Shown piece after piece: positions 35,375 to 44,209 of a DNA stretch of 64,000 bases. A model generated the notes under the pieces. That model did not search any database, was not told the DNA's origin, and saw only the letters and a list, made by a program, of their open reading frames with translations. Source of the DNA: Clostridia bacterium. Lineage in GTDB: Bacteria; Bacillota; Clostridia; Oscillospirales; UBA644. Positions within the stretch are counted from its first letter, which is position 1; every line of letters starts with the position of its first letter. The stretch is taken from contig JAGAOU010000044.1 in the NCBI GenBank assembly GCA_017623595.1, positions 1-64,000 on the forward strand, read 5' to 3'. A program made the translations under genes and the position numbers.

Positions 35375-36505
35375 ATGCACATCAGAAATGCCAGGTTTGC
35401 GCCGCTGCGCTTCTTTTATAAAAATCCCGTGCTCACCATTGCTCTTTTGCTGGCGGTGGCGTCGGCGTTTTTTGTTCCCCCCGATGGGGAATATTTGGGC
35501 TACTTTGATTTTCGTACGCTGACCTGCCTGTTCTGTACTCTTGCGGTGATTTGTGCCCTGCAGGATTTTCACTTTTTTACTATCCTTGCGGAGCGGCTGG
35601 TGCTTCTGACGGGGAATCTCCGCATGGCGGTGCTCTCTTTGATTGTTATCACCTTTCTTGGGTCTATGGTGCTTGCCAATGATATGGCTCTTCTGACCTT
35701 TTTGCCTCTGGGGTATACGGTTCTGAAATCCACAGACAACATGAAATACCTTGCCCCCGTCTTTATTCTGCAAAATATTTCCGCCAATTTGGGCGGCATG
35801 CTGACTCCCTTCGGAAATCCGCAGAATCTTTACCTCTATTCTTATTTTAATATTCCTACGGGTGAATTCCTTCAAATCATGTTTCCGCCCTTTGTGATGG
35901 CTGTGATTTTGCTTATGGTTTGTACTTTGTTTTTCCCTGTTCGCCGTCTTGTTCTTTCGGCTCGGACACAGGGAAAACTTCTGACCAGGAAAAATATTTT
36001 TTTTCTCATTCTTTTCGCCTTTTCCGTGGCTATCGTTTTTCGTCTGTTCCCCTATTGGATTGGACTTCTTGTGGTTCCGTTTTGTCTTTTCTTTACCGAT
36101 CGCAAGTCCCTGCTTGAGGTGGACTACGGGTTGCTTCTCACTTTTGCCTGCTTTTTTGTCTTTGCCGGAAACCTGTCCCGTATTGAGGTTGTTCGGGAAT
36201 ATCTCTCGGTTCTTCTGGCGAAGAACCCGTTGCTGGTCAGCATCGGTTCCTGTCAGGTGATCAGCAATGTGCCTTCTGCCGTGCTTCTTTCCAATTTCAC
36301 AACCGATTATGCACCGCTTTTGGTGGGGGTAAATCTCGGTGGAACGGGGACGCTGATTGCATCTCTTGCCAGCCTGATTACCTTCCGTAAATACCGCAAA
36401 CGGGCGCCCGGGACAACGGTAAAGTACTTTTTGTTGTTCTCTGCCTTTAACTTCGGATTTCTGTTTCTGCTTACCGCAGCGGAATATTTTATAATGTATC
36501 TGTAA
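35375..36505 (+). CDS. ArsB/NhaD/CitM-superfamily anion transporter
   Basis: The 376-residue protein has about ten membrane helices. It shows ion-transporter superfamily motifs in both halves: NLGGMLTPFGNPQNLYLY near 148-165 and SNVPSAVLLSNF with GGTGTLIASLASLITFRKYRK near the end. These re-entrant loops bind Na+/anion in the family. Candidate substrates are citrate, a dicarboxylate or another anion. It is followed 15 nt later by a sugar isomerase gene, so the pair may be co-transcribed. Confidence 0.83.
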   Translation: MHIRNARFAPLRFFYKNPVLTIALLLAVASAFFVPPDGEYLGYFDFRTLTCLFCTLAVICALQDFHFFTILAERLVLLTGNLRMAVLSLIVITFLGSMVLANDMALLTFLPLGYTVLKSTDNMKYLAPVFILQNISANLGGMLTPFGNPQNLYLYSYFNIPTGEFLQIMFPPFVMAVILLMVCTLFFPVRRLVLSARTQGKLLTRKNIFFLILFAFSVAIVFRLFPYWIGLLVVPFCLFFTDRKSLLEVDYGLLLTFACFFVFAGNLSRIEVVREYLSVLLAKNPLLVSIGSCQVISNVPSAVLLSNFTTDYAPLLVGVNLGGTGTLIASLASLITFRKYRKRAPGTTVKYFLLFSAFNFGFLFLLTAAEYFIMYL

Positions 36506-36520
36506 TAAGGGGGTAGTGCC

Positions 36521-37459
36521 GTGATTGAATTGTCCTTGCAAACCGGTGAATTTGTAGATGTGTTGGGAGCGGATCGCGCCTACAGTCTGCTGAAAAAATA
36601 CGGTTTTTCCTGTGTGGATTGGAATTTTGATCTGTGTTGGAATAAAAAAACGGTGGTGAAAGGTCCTTATGAGGGACAGTGTATTTTTGAGCGCCCTTTG
36701 AATGAGGTTTTGGAGTATTTTTCAGAGGATCTTGCGGCACAGAAGCGCTATGGGATCCGTCCCGGGCAAGCCCATGCTCCCTATCCCGCCTATGCCCCCG
36801 GATATCCCGATTTCTCTCCCTATGCCCGCAAAATTTATGGTCGTTGCATTGAGTTTTGTGACGCAGTCGGAATTCCTTATTTGGTTATTCACGGAATTTC
36901 CCGTATGTATAATGAAGATCTGTCCGAGGATGCGGTGGACGAATTGAATTGGGAGCTTTACAGCGGTCTTATTCCCGTGTTGCAGAAGACAAACGTGACG
37001 GTTTGCCTTGAAAACCTGTTTACCCGCAGTTTCCGCAACGGCCTGCATGCGGGCTTTGGCTCCGATGCAAAGAAGGCCGCCCAATTGATCGACCGTCTTA
37101 ATGAAGCGGCAGGGAAGGAGTGTTTCGGCTTTTGCCTGGACACGGGACATCTTACGTTGGTTCGTTTGGATTTTCGTTCCTTTATCCCCGCCCTGGGGAA
37201 TCGTATCAAATGTCTGCACCTGAACGACAATGATCAGTCGGGGGATCATCATCGGGTTCCTTACGGCGGCCTTGCCGATTGGGAGCGGTTTTATTCCGAA
37301 ATGCGTAAGGTCGACTATCGGGGCACGGTGAATTTTGAGACACATAAGCAGTATTCTCTCGATACTCTTTACGATCCCGATTTTATCGAGCCTTGGCTTG
37401 CCTATCTTGCGGTGTGCGGCCGTATGATGGGGCAACGGATGGGGCTGAAAGACAAATAA
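36521..37459 (+). CDS. Sugar phosphate isomerase/epimerase-like TIM barrel
   Basis: The 312-residue protein belongs to the xylose-isomerase-like (AP endonuclease 2) fold. Metal-ligand candidates are in YLVIHGI, NVTVCLENLF (Glu), FGFCLDTGHLTL (Asp-His), IKCLHLNDN and GTVNFETHKQ (Glu). The start is GTG 36521 after AAGGGGG. Substrate unknown. Confidence 0.82.
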   Translation: MIELSLQTGEFVDVLGADRAYSLLKKYGFSCVDWNFDLCWNKKTVVKGPYEGQCIFERPLNEVLEYFSEDLAAQKRYGIRPGQAHAPYPAYAPGYPDFSPYARKIYGRCIEFCDAVGIPYLVIHGISRMYNEDLSEDAVDELNWELYSGLIPVLQKTNVTVCLENLFTRSFRNGLHAGFGSDAKKAAQLIDRLNEAAGKECFGFCLDTGHLTLVRLDFRSFIPALGNRIKCLHLNDNDQSGDHHRVPYGGLADWERFYSEMRKVDYRGTVNFETHKQYSLDTLYDPDFIEPWLAYLAVCGRMMGQRMGLKDK

Positions 37460-37490
37460 ATGCCGAAAAATGCATAATGTATGATTTTTA

Positions 37491-37531
37491 TGTAATTTCT
37501 CCCCCTTTTGCGGGGAGAAATATTACATTTT
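37491..37531 (+). terminator. Terminator after the isomerase gene
   Basis: A long stem joining TGTAATTTCTCCCC with GGGGAGAAATATTACA, followed by T5. Confidence 0.75.
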
Positions 37532-37553
37532 TATTACTTTTCCGCCCAATCTA

Positions 37554-37582
37554 TTGCAAAATTTTTCGAAATGGTGTATTAT
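37554..37582 (+). promoter_or_regulatory. Promoter of serC-serA
   Basis: TTGCAA (37554-37559), 17 nt, TATTAT (37577-37582). The leader is about 40 nt, too short for a T-box. Confidence 0.6.
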
Positions 37583-37630
37583 TGTATGTATCTTAATTTC
37601 AACGCCGAAAGGCAGACAAGGAGAAATGAT

Positions 37631-38707
37631 ATGAGAGTTTACAACTTCGCCGCAGGACCTTCTACTCTTCCTCTCGAAGTGCTGGAACAGAGCCGCAATG
37701 AAATGCTGGACTACAATGGCACCGGGATGAGCGTCGTGGAGATGTCCCATCGATCTAAGCCCTTCCAGGCAGTGAACGACGAAGCGCAGTCATTGCTCCG
37801 TGAATTGATGAATGTCCCCGACAACTACTATGTCCTTTTCGTTCAGGGCGGTGCTTCCCAGCAGTTTGCTGCGGTTCCCCTGAACCTGATGAAGAACAAG
37901 AAGGCCGATTATATCGTAACCGGTAACTTCGCGGGGAAGGCCCAGAAAGAGGCTACAATTTACGGTGATGCTGCCATCGCCGCCTCTTCTAAGGACAAGA
38001 ATTTTACTTACATCCCCGATGTGGATAAAATTTCCTTCCGTGAAGGCATCGACTATGTTCACATTACCTCCAACAACACCATCTTCGGTACCAAGTACAA
38101 CAAATTCCCCGAAGTGGATTGTCTGGTTGCAGACATGAGCTCCAACATCCTCAGCGAGCCTGTGGATGTGTCCAAGTTCGGTCTGATCTACGCCGGTGCA
38201 CAGAAGAATATCGCCCCCGCAGGCGTGACTTTGGTCATCGTCCGTAAGGATTTGGTGGACGATCAGGAGCCTTTGGCTTGCTGCCCCACCATGCTGAAGT
38301 ATTCCGTTCAGGCGAAAGAAAACAGCCTGTACAATACGCCTCCCTGCTACGGAATTTATATGTCCATGCTCATGTTCCGTTGGCTGAAGAAAATGGGCGG
38401 CGTTGCCGAAATGCAGAAGATCAACGAATACAAAGCCGGTCTTCTCTATGATTTCATCGACAACTCCTCCTTCTATACCAACCCCGTCGTGGCTGCCGAC
38501 CGCTCCATCATGAACGTTCCCTTTGTTACCGGCTCCGAAGAAATGGATGCCAAGTTCGTCAAGGAAGCCACCGCTGCCGGTCTGGTTTCCCTGAAGGGCC
38601 ACCGTCTTGTCGGCGGTATGCGCGCTTCCATCTACAATTCCATGCCCGTGGAAGGCGTCAAGGCTCTCATCGACTTTATGAAGAAGTTCGAAATGGAAAA
38701 TAAGTGA
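37631..38707 (+). CDS. serC: Phosphoserine aminotransferase
   Basis: The 358-residue PLP enzyme has the SerC opening RVYNFAAGPSTLPLEVLEQSRNEMLDYNGTGMSVVEMSHRSK, and the PLP lysine in YAGAQKNIAPAGVTLVI. It makes phosphoserine from 3-phosphohydroxypyruvate and glutamate. AAGGAGAA precedes ATG 37631. serA follows 11 nt later, so both steps of serine synthesis are co-expressed. Confidence 0.96.
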   Translation: MRVYNFAAGPSTLPLEVLEQSRNEMLDYNGTGMSVVEMSHRSKPFQAVNDEAQSLLRELMNVPDNYYVLFVQGGASQQFAAVPLNLMKNKKADYIVTGNFAGKAQKEATIYGDAAIAASSKDKNFTYIPDVDKISFREGIDYVHITSNNTIFGTKYNKFPEVDCLVADMSSNILSEPVDVSKFGLIYAGAQKNIAPAGVTLVIVRKDLVDDQEPLACCPTMLKYSVQAKENSLYNTPPCYGIYMSMLMFRWLKKMGGVAEMQKINEYKAGLLYDFIDNSSFYTNPVVAADRSIMNVPFVTGSEEMDAKFVKEATAAGLVSLKGHRLVGGMRASIYNSMPVEGVKALIDFMKKFEMENK

Positions 38708-38718
38708 GGAAATTCGCA

Positions 38719-39882
38719 ATGAACAATATTCTTACTCTGAACGCCATCAGCGATAAGGCCAACGTGGCGTTTAACGAAAATTACACCATCGGTTCGGACG
38801 TTGCCAATCCCGTTGGGATTATGCTCCGTTCCTTCAATATGCACGAATACGATCTTCCCGCCGATGTCATCGCCGTGGCCCGCGCCGGTGCCGGCACCAA
38901 CAATATCCCCTGCGATAAGTACGCCGAACAGGGCGTTGTGGTGTTCAATACCCCCGGTGCCAACGCCAATGCCGTGAAGGAAATCGTCATCACCGCTCTG
39001 CTTCTCGGTTCCCGCAAGATCTCCGAAGCCATGGATTGGGTTAAGACCCTGAAGGGTAAGGGAGACGAAGTGGGCAAGCTGGTGGAAAAGGGCAAAAATC
39101 AGTTCGTCGGCCCCGAAATTCAGGGCAAAACGCTGGGTATCATCGGCCTCGGAGCCATTGGTGCCCGTGTTGCCAACGCCGCCATCGCTCTGGGAATGGA
39201 AGTTGTGGGCTATGACCCCTATCTTTCCGTGGAAAGCGCTCTTTCCATGTCCCGTCATGTGGTTCGTGTCAACGACCTGGACACTCTGATCAAAACCGCT
39301 GATTATATCTCCCTCAACGTTCCTCTTCTGAAGGACAATAAGGGCTTTATCAACGCCGATATGATCGCTAAGATGAAGGACGGCGTGGTGATTATCAACG
39401 CTGCCCGCGGTGAATTGGTGGACAATGATTCCATCCTCGCCGCCACCAAGTCCGGCAAGGTCGCCCGCTATGTTACCGACTTCCCCAACGATGCCCTCAT
39501 CGGTGAGGAAAACATCGTTTGTATTCCCCATCTGGGTGCTTCCACCCCCGAAGCGGAAGACAACTGTGCCGTCATGGCCGCCCATCAGTTGGTGGATTAC
39601 ATCGAAAACGGTAACATCGTCAACAGTGTCAACTATCCCGCCTGCTCCTGCCCCCGTGCGGGTGCCATGCGTATCTGCGTGCATCATGCCAATCAGCAGA
39701 ACATGATCGCCCAGATGACCACCCTTCTGGCCGCCGAAGGAGTCAACATTGAAAACCTGCTCAATAAGAGCAAAGGAAACTATGCTTACTCTATCATCGA
39801 CACCAATACCCAAGTTTCCGAACACACCGTGGAAGCCATGAAGGCCGTCGACGGCATCATCCGTGTCCGCGTCATCCACTGA
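38719..39882 (+). CDS. serA: D-3-phosphoglycerate dehydrogenase
   Basis: The 387-residue protein has the D-2-hydroxyacid dehydrogenase fold: GKTLGIIGLGAIGARVANAAIALGMEVVGYDPY (NAD site), NAARGELVD, and the catalytic His in IPHLGASTPEAEDNC. A C-terminal ACT domain (about 320-387, NMIAQMTTLLAAEGVNIENLLNKSKGNYAYSIID) could allow serine feedback. It oxidises 3-phosphoglycerate. The start is ATG 38719, nine nt after GAGG; an in-frame GTG at 38704 overlaps the serC end. Confidence 0.95.
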   Translation: MNNILTLNAISDKANVAFNENYTIGSDVANPVGIMLRSFNMHEYDLPADVIAVARAGAGTNNIPCDKYAEQGVVVFNTPGANANAVKEIVITALLLGSRKISEAMDWVKTLKGKGDEVGKLVEKGKNQFVGPEIQGKTLGIIGLGAIGARVANAAIALGMEVVGYDPYLSVESALSMSRHVVRVNDLDTLIKTADYISLNVPLLKDNKGFINADMIAKMKDGVVIINAARGELVDNDSILAATKSGKVARYVTDFPNDALIGEENIVCIPHLGASTPEAEDNCAVMAAHQLVDYIENGNIVNSVNYPACSCPRAGAMRICVHHANQQNMIAQMTTLLAAEGVNIENLLNKSKGNYAYSIIDTNTQVSEHTVEAMKAVDGIIRVRVIH

Positions 39883-39900
39883 TTTCAGTAAACAAGTACA

Positions 39901-39936
39901 AACCTCCCGAGGAACGATCCTTCGGGAGGTTCTTTT
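39901..39936 (+). terminator. Terminator of serC-serA
   Basis: A 10-bp stem (39901-39910/39922-39931) followed by CTTTTG. Confidence 0.75.
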
Positions 39937-40031
39937 GTTGTGATATCCTTCTTTTTTTGCTGTGTTTTGGACGTGATGTTGAAGGAAGGACGGAAAAAGA
40001 AGGAAATGAAATTGAAATTTTAACGGAATTC

Positions 40032-40060
40032 TTGACAAATGGGAGATAATATGTTATGAT
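40032..40060 (+). promoter_or_regulatory. Promoter of the VanY-type peptidase gene
   Basis: TTGACA (40032-40037), 17 nt, TATGAT (40055-40060). Confidence 0.7.
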
Positions 40061-40115
40061 ATAATATATTATTGTGTTTACTCGTCCCCCAACGGGGGTT
40101 ATGCAGGAGTTTTTT

Positions 40116-40979
40116 ATGGACGGACAAAAAATTGCGGAGAATCGCCCCGCCTTGATCGGTTTGACGGTCCTTGTTGCCGCCACGCTTTTGGTCTTTGGCC
40201 TGGTGTTCTTCGATCTTGGCAGTGTCTTTTCCGATGACGGAGAGACACCTCCTCAGGTGGTCGCTCCCGAGGATCCTTCTACGGACAATACGGATAATGT
40301 TTCGGAGCAGATTGCCGAATTCCGCAACATGATGAATTATTATCGCACCCGCCTGGATTCCCCCTATCTCATCTTTGTCAATGAGCAGAATCCGCTTCCC
40401 GAGGGGTATACCGTGGAGTTGGCTTCGGTCAACGGTGCGGATGGGACGCTTCGCTTGGACCGTGCCGCCGCCGCATCTATGAATTCCTTTTTGACTGCGG
40501 CGGAGAATGCGGGCTATTCCGTCTCTCTTCAGTCGGCGTACCGCACCGAGGCAGAGCAGAAGAAGGTATACGACAACGCTGTTTCGGGCTATGTCAAAGG
40601 AGGCTACAGCACCGCTGAAGCTAAGTCCATGGCCGCCGCCGCGGTGGGCTCTGTCAACTGTTCGGAGCATCAGCTGGGCCTTGCGGTGGATTTTGACCCC
40701 CGTTGTCTGACCCAGACGGGCAACGACGGCACCACCTTTGAGAGTTATCTGACCTCCCATATCTACAAGTATGGCTTTATTCTCAGCTTCCCCGAATCCG
40801 ATCCTGCCAAGGAGGCCACGGGACGGGATGCAAACACCGGACATTATCGCTTTGTCGGCATTGAGGTTGCTCAGGATATGCAGGAGCGAAGATACGCAAC
40901 CCTTCCCGAATATCGGGCTTATCTTACTGCACAGATCACCTATTGTCAACAGCAGATTGAAGCCTTGGAAAAGAAATGA
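40116..40979 (+). CDS. Membrane-anchored D-Ala-D-Ala carboxypeptidase (VanY/peptidase M15B)
   Basis: The 287-residue protein has one N-terminal membrane helix (about 10-35), an acidic/Pro linker and an M15B domain with the zinc motif SEHQLGLAVDFD (SxHxxGxAxD) and GHYRFVG near the end. It would trim D-Ala from peptidoglycan stem peptides outside the membrane. GCAGGAG precedes the ATG. It heads a run of closely spaced genes (zinc ribbon membrane protein, cyclophilin, sugar isomerase). Confidence 0.9.
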   Translation: MDGQKIAENRPALIGLTVLVAATLLVFGLVFFDLGSVFSDDGETPPQVVAPEDPSTDNTDNVSEQIAEFRNMMNYYRTRLDSPYLIFVNEQNPLPEGYTVELASVNGADGTLRLDRAAAASMNSFLTAAENAGYSVSLQSAYRTEAEQKKVYDNAVSGYVKGGYSTAEAKSMAAAAVGSVNCSEHQLGLAVDFDPRCLTQTGNDGTTFESYLTSHIYKYGFILSFPESDPAKEATGRDANTGHYRFVGIEVAQDMQERRYATLPEYRAYLTAQITYCQQQIEALEKK

Positions 40980-40986
40980 GTAAAAT

Positions 40987-41355
40987 ATGAAGTTTTGTTC
41001 TTTTTGCGGTCGACAGGCCGCGGATTACGCCAATTTCTGCCCCCGTTGCGGACGTCCCTTCACCCTTCGGACCGTGCCGCAAAAACCGGCACTGGGGCAT
41101 CATGACCGCATGGCCATCGCCGGCTTTGTTCTCTCGCTGATGGGACTTCTCAGCTTCATCACAACGCCATTGCAGATTGTTTCGCTGATTTTGTCCCTTG
41201 CTTGCGGGGATGCAAAGCGCTGCAAGGTGCTGCGTGTTCTTGGCATTGTGTTTTCTTGCGTCGCTCTGTTTTTGTCTTGTTGCTTCTGGATCGTGTTTTT
41301 CTCCGATCCTCAATATTTTCTCGATCAGATTCTTTATCCCGAATATATCTATTAA
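40987..41355 (+). CDS. Zinc-ribbon membrane protein
   Basis: The 122-residue protein begins with a zinc ribbon (KFCSFCGRQAADYANFCPRCGRPF, four Cys), followed by two to three membrane helices in a DUF4190-like part (IAGFVLSLMGLLSF ... VLRVLGIVFSCVALFLSCCFWIVFF). It lies 7 nt after the peptidase gene. Function unknown. Confidence 0.8.
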   Translation: MKFCSFCGRQAADYANFCPRCGRPFTLRTVPQKPALGHHDRMAIAGFVLSLMGLLSFITTPLQIVSLILSLACGDAKRCKVLRVLGIVFSCVALFLSCCFWIVFFSDPQYFLDQILYPEYIY

Positions 41356-41367
41356 GGAGTGTTTTTT

Positions 41368-41958
41368 ATGAGTATTCAGACTTCTCTTCCCGCAGCGGGC
41401 GATACGGTTGCCTTGATGCATACTTCTATGGGGGACATCAAGATTAAATTCTTTCCGGAGCAGGCGCCCAAGGCGGTGGAGAACTTTTTGACCCATGCCA
41501 AAAACGGTTATTACAACGGAATTATCTTTCACCGTGTCATTCCCGATTTCATGATTCAGGGCGGCGACCCCAACGGAACGGGTATGGGCGGCGAAAGCAT
41601 CTGGGGCAGACCATTCCCCGATGAATTCTCTCGCGAGCTTTTCAATCTGCGCGGTGCTCTTTCCATGGCCAATTGCGGCCCCAATACCAACGGAAGCCAG
41701 TTTTTCATTGTTCAGGCGAAATCGGTGGATCCTCGCATGATGGCGCAGGTCCGTGAGATTTATCCCGAGGACGGTGCCAATGACTATGCCGCTTTGGGCG
41801 GCACGCCCTGGTTGGATTTCCGTCACACCGTGTTCGGTCAGGTTTATGAAGGTATGGACGTTGTGGACGCCATTTGTGCTGCTCCCCGCAACTCCTCCGA
41901 TAAGCCCCTGGAGGACATTGTGATCAATTCCATCGACGTTCTTTCTTACGAAGCGTAA
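41368..41958 (+). CDS. Cyclophilin-type peptidyl-prolyl cis-trans isomerase
   Basis: The 196-residue protein has the cyclophilin core: [26 protein letters not shown] (catalytic Arg in FHR), PDEF, and [19 protein letters not shown]. It has no signal peptide, so it acts in the cytoplasm as a folding catalyst. ATG 41368 is 8 nt after AAGGAG; the upstream GTG (41359) lies inside that site. Confidence 0.93.
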   Translation: MSIQTSLPAAGDTVALMHTSMGDIKIKFFPEQAPKAVENFLTHAKNGYYNGIIFHRVIPDFMIQGGDPNGTGMGGESIWGRPFPDEFSRELFNLRGALSMANCGPNTNGSQFFIVQAKSVDPRMMAQVREIYPEDGANDYAALGGTPWLDFRHTVFGQVYEGMDVVDAICAAPRNSSDKPLEDIVINSIDVLSYEA

Positions 41959-41993
41959 AAAAACAATTTCTATAAATTCGGAGGTTTATTATC

Positions 41994-42959
41994 ATGAAAT
42001 TAGGTGTACTTGCAGTTCTTCTCAGCGATCTTCCCTTAAAGGATGCCCTGGCGTATCTGAAAGAATCCGGCGCACAGATGGTGGAAATCGGATGCGGCGG
42101 ATTCCCCGGAAAAGCTCATTGTGATCCCGAAATTCTTCTCAACGATGAGGCCGCTTTTGCTGAGTTCAAAAAGACCGTCGAGGAATCGGGTCTTCAGATC
42201 TCCGCTTTCTCCGCCCACGGCAATGCCGTTCATCCCAATCCCGAAATTGCCGCAAAATTCCATAAGGATTTTGAAAATGCCGTTCTTTTGGCTGAAAAAA
42301 TGGGTGTGGATCGGGTCATCACCTTCTCCGGTTGTCCCGGCGACTGCCCCGAATCCAAGCATCCCAATTGGGTGACCTGTCCCTGGCCCGATGATTTTTC
42401 CGAAATTCTCGAATATCAGTGGAACGAAGTTCTGATTCCCTACTGGAAAAAAGAAGTGGAATTTTGCCGCGTTCACGGTGTTGACAAGATCTGCTTCGAG
42501 CTTCATCCCGGATTCTGCGTTTACAATCCCGAAACCCTTCTGCGTCTGCGTGCCGCCGTCGGTCCCGAAATCGGCGCAAACTTTGATCCTTCCCATCTGA
42601 TCTGGCAGGGCATCGATCTCGTCCGCGCCATCTATGCGTTGAAGGATTGCATGTTCCACTTCCACGCCAAGGACACCAAGATCGACAAGTACAATGTTTC
42701 GGTTAACGGCGTTCTCGATACCAAGCACTACGGCGAAGTGGCCGACCGTGCATGGGTCTTCCGTACCGTAGGCTACGGCAACGACGAAAAATACTGGAAG
42801 GATATCGTTTCCGCTCTGCGCACCATTGATTACGATTACGTCATGAGTATTGAACACGAGGATTCTCTCCTCTCTCCCAAGGAAGGCTTGAGAAAGGCCA
42901 TTTCTGTTTTGAACAATGCAATTACCTTTGAAGGCAAAACCGAAATGTGGTGGGCTTAA
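41994..42959 (+). CDS. Sugar phosphate isomerase/epimerase (IolE/hydroxypyruvate-isomerase-like)
   Basis: The 321-residue TIM barrel opens MKLGVLAVLLSDLPLKDALAYLKESGAQMVEIGCGG. It has metal-ligand candidates in KICFELHPG (Glu), GANFDPSHLIWQGID (Asp-His), MFHFHAKDTK (His) and VMSIEHED (Glu). This is the complete metal set of the family. Its relatives act on inositol-derived or other keto sugars; the substrate here is unknown. GGAGG stands 10 nt before ATG 41994. Confidence 0.87.
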   Translation: MKLGVLAVLLSDLPLKDALAYLKESGAQMVEIGCGGFPGKAHCDPEILLNDEAAFAEFKKTVEESGLQISAFSAHGNAVHPNPEIAAKFHKDFENAVLLAEKMGVDRVITFSGCPGDCPESKHPNWVTCPWPDDFSEILEYQWNEVLIPYWKKEVEFCRVHGVDKICFELHPGFCVYNPETLLRLRAAVGPEIGANFDPSHLIWQGIDLVRAIYALKDCMFHFHAKDTKIDKYNVSVNGVLDTKHYGEVADRAWVFRTVGYGNDEKYWKDIVSALRTIDYDYVMSIEHEDSLLSPKEGLRKAISVLNNAITFEGKTEMWWA

Positions 42960-42970
42960 GGACGTTAAAA

Positions 42971-43136
42971 CGTCGGTCTTTTCCGTCCTTTCCCCCTCGA
43001 CGTACACAAAGTACGCCGTCGGCGGAAAGCTCCGCAAAATACCTTCCGTTTAAACGCCCTTAAGGGTGCGGTCAGAGGTGGTTTTGCGTCGGTCTTATCC
43101 GTTCTTTCCCCCTCGACGTATACAAGTACGCCGTCG
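42971..43136. repeat. Pair of ~50-nt imperfect direct repeats
   Basis: Copies at 42971-43021 and 43087-43136 share about 90 percent of positions by eye and lie 116 nt apart between two genes. Each contains an inverted repeat around CGACGTA...GTACGCCGTCG; in the first copy the stem extends outward to CTTTCC/GGAAAG. The differences between copies (cacaaa/tacaa, ttttcc/ttatcc) spare most of the stem. No gene lies in 42960-43212. Confidence 0.7.
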
Positions 43137-43212
43137 ACATGGGCGGTAAAGCCGTATGATTTTTATTTTCTTTGCATACCCTTAAATATGAGCGGGAATT
43201 TCCCGAAAGGAT

Positions 43213-43818
43213 GTGGTGACTTTGGTGGATTGGGAGACTTTGCGGTCGGCCTGTGAGGCCTGTCACCGCTGTCCTTTGGGGCAGACCCGCACCAATCTTG
43301 TCTTTGGGGTGGGCAACCCCGAGGCCGAGATTCTGTTTGTCGGGGAGGGGCCCGGGGAGCAGGAGGATTTGAAGGGGGAGCCCTTTGTCGGCAAGGCAGG
43401 GATTTTGCTGGACAAAATGCTGGCTTGTATCGGCTTGAGTCGGCAGGAAAATGTTTATATCGCCAATATCGTCAAGTGCCGTCCGCCCCACAATCGGGAT
43501 CCTCTTCCCGAGGAGCGGTTTTCCTGCTTGCCCTATCTGCGGGAGCAGACCAAGCTGATTCGTCCCAAGATTATTGTCTGTCTCGGCAAGGTTGCGGCAA
43601 CCACCTTGATTGACCCTTCCTTTTCCATCATGCGATCCCATGGTGTGTGGTATGAGCGAAAGGGTTTTTGGATGATTGCAACCTTTCATCCCGCCGCCCT
43701 TCTGCGCAACGAGGGGTTGAAGAGGGATGCCTATGCCGATCTTCTCCGCATTCGTGCTAAATACGAGGAATTGACTTCCGATTCAAAAAAAGAGCCGCCC
43801 GCAGAAACGGACGGCTGA
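43213..43818 (+). CDS. Uracil-DNA glycosylase, family 4 (4Fe-4S)
   Basis: The 201-residue protein has the cluster cysteines in CEACHRCPLG (C-x2-C), VKCRPP and IIVCLGKVA. The active-site motifs are GEGPGEQED and HPAALLRN. It removes uracil from DNA. The start is uncertain: GTG 43213, GTG 43216 or TTG 43222 all lie just after AAAGGA (43205-43210); the last two have better spacing. Confidence 0.9.
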   Translation: MVTLVDWETLRSACEACHRCPLGQTRTNLVFGVGNPEAEILFVGEGPGEQEDLKGEPFVGKAGILLDKMLACIGLSRQENVYIANIVKCRPPHNRDPLPEERFSCLPYLREQTKLIRPKIIVCLGKVAATTLIDPSFSIMRSHGVWYERKGFWMIATFHPAALLRNEGLKRDAYADLLRIRAKYEELTSDSKKEPPAETDG

Positions 43819-43885
43819 AAAAGGAAGAAACGGAGAAGTAAAACATCGATTGTAATTATACCCGATTTTTCCTGCGAAACAAAGG

Positions 43886-43926
43886 GAAATCTGTCTTCTC
43901 TTCCGAAGAAGTTTCCGACAGATTTC
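43886..43926 (+). other. Strong hairpin in the leader of the small coiled-coil gene
   Basis: GAAATCTGTC (43886-43895) pairs with GACAGATTTC (43917-43926), with an inner CTTCT/AGAAG stem. A second pairing, CTGCGAAA with TTTCGCAG (to 43930), is mutually exclusive with part of it. The Shine-Dalgarno AAGGAGG starts at 43931, directly after the stem. It could end the UDG transcript or modulate translation. Confidence 0.5.
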
Positions 43927-43945
43927 GCAGAAGGAGGAATTTTTT

Positions 43946-44209
43946 ATGAATCAAGAATTTGTGAACACAAGCAAGCGGATTCTGCAGAACGTAGGGGAGA
44001 AGGCCTGTGATCTGGCCGATGCTGCCCGTATCCGTCTGAAAATCGCCAATCTGGAAAGCGATGTCAGTCTCAAGACCCGCAAATTGGGCCGTTTGGCCTG
44101 CGATCGTCTGGACGAGGGGGAGCTTGTCATGGATGAGGCCATGCAGTCTGTTTACAATGAAATTACCGAACTCAAGCAGAGAATTGCCGCTCTGAAGGAG
44201 GAACTTTGA
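43946..44209 (+). CDS. Small coiled-coil protein of unknown function
   Basis: The 87-residue soluble protein is almost wholly helical with heptad-like spacing (ARIRLKIANLESDVSLKTRKLGRLACDRLDEGE ... VYNEITELKQRIAALKEEL). No domain recognised. Its stop overlaps the TTG start of mtnN, so the two are translationally coupled. Confidence 0.75.
   Translation: MNQEFVNTSKRILQNVGEKACDLADAARIRLKIANLESDVSLKTRKLGRLACDRLDEGELVMDEAMQSVYNEITELKQRIAALKEEL

Noticed and set aside
42971-43136. CRISPR array
   Set aside because: Only two copies, 116 nt apart, with an internal palindrome and no cas genes nearby.
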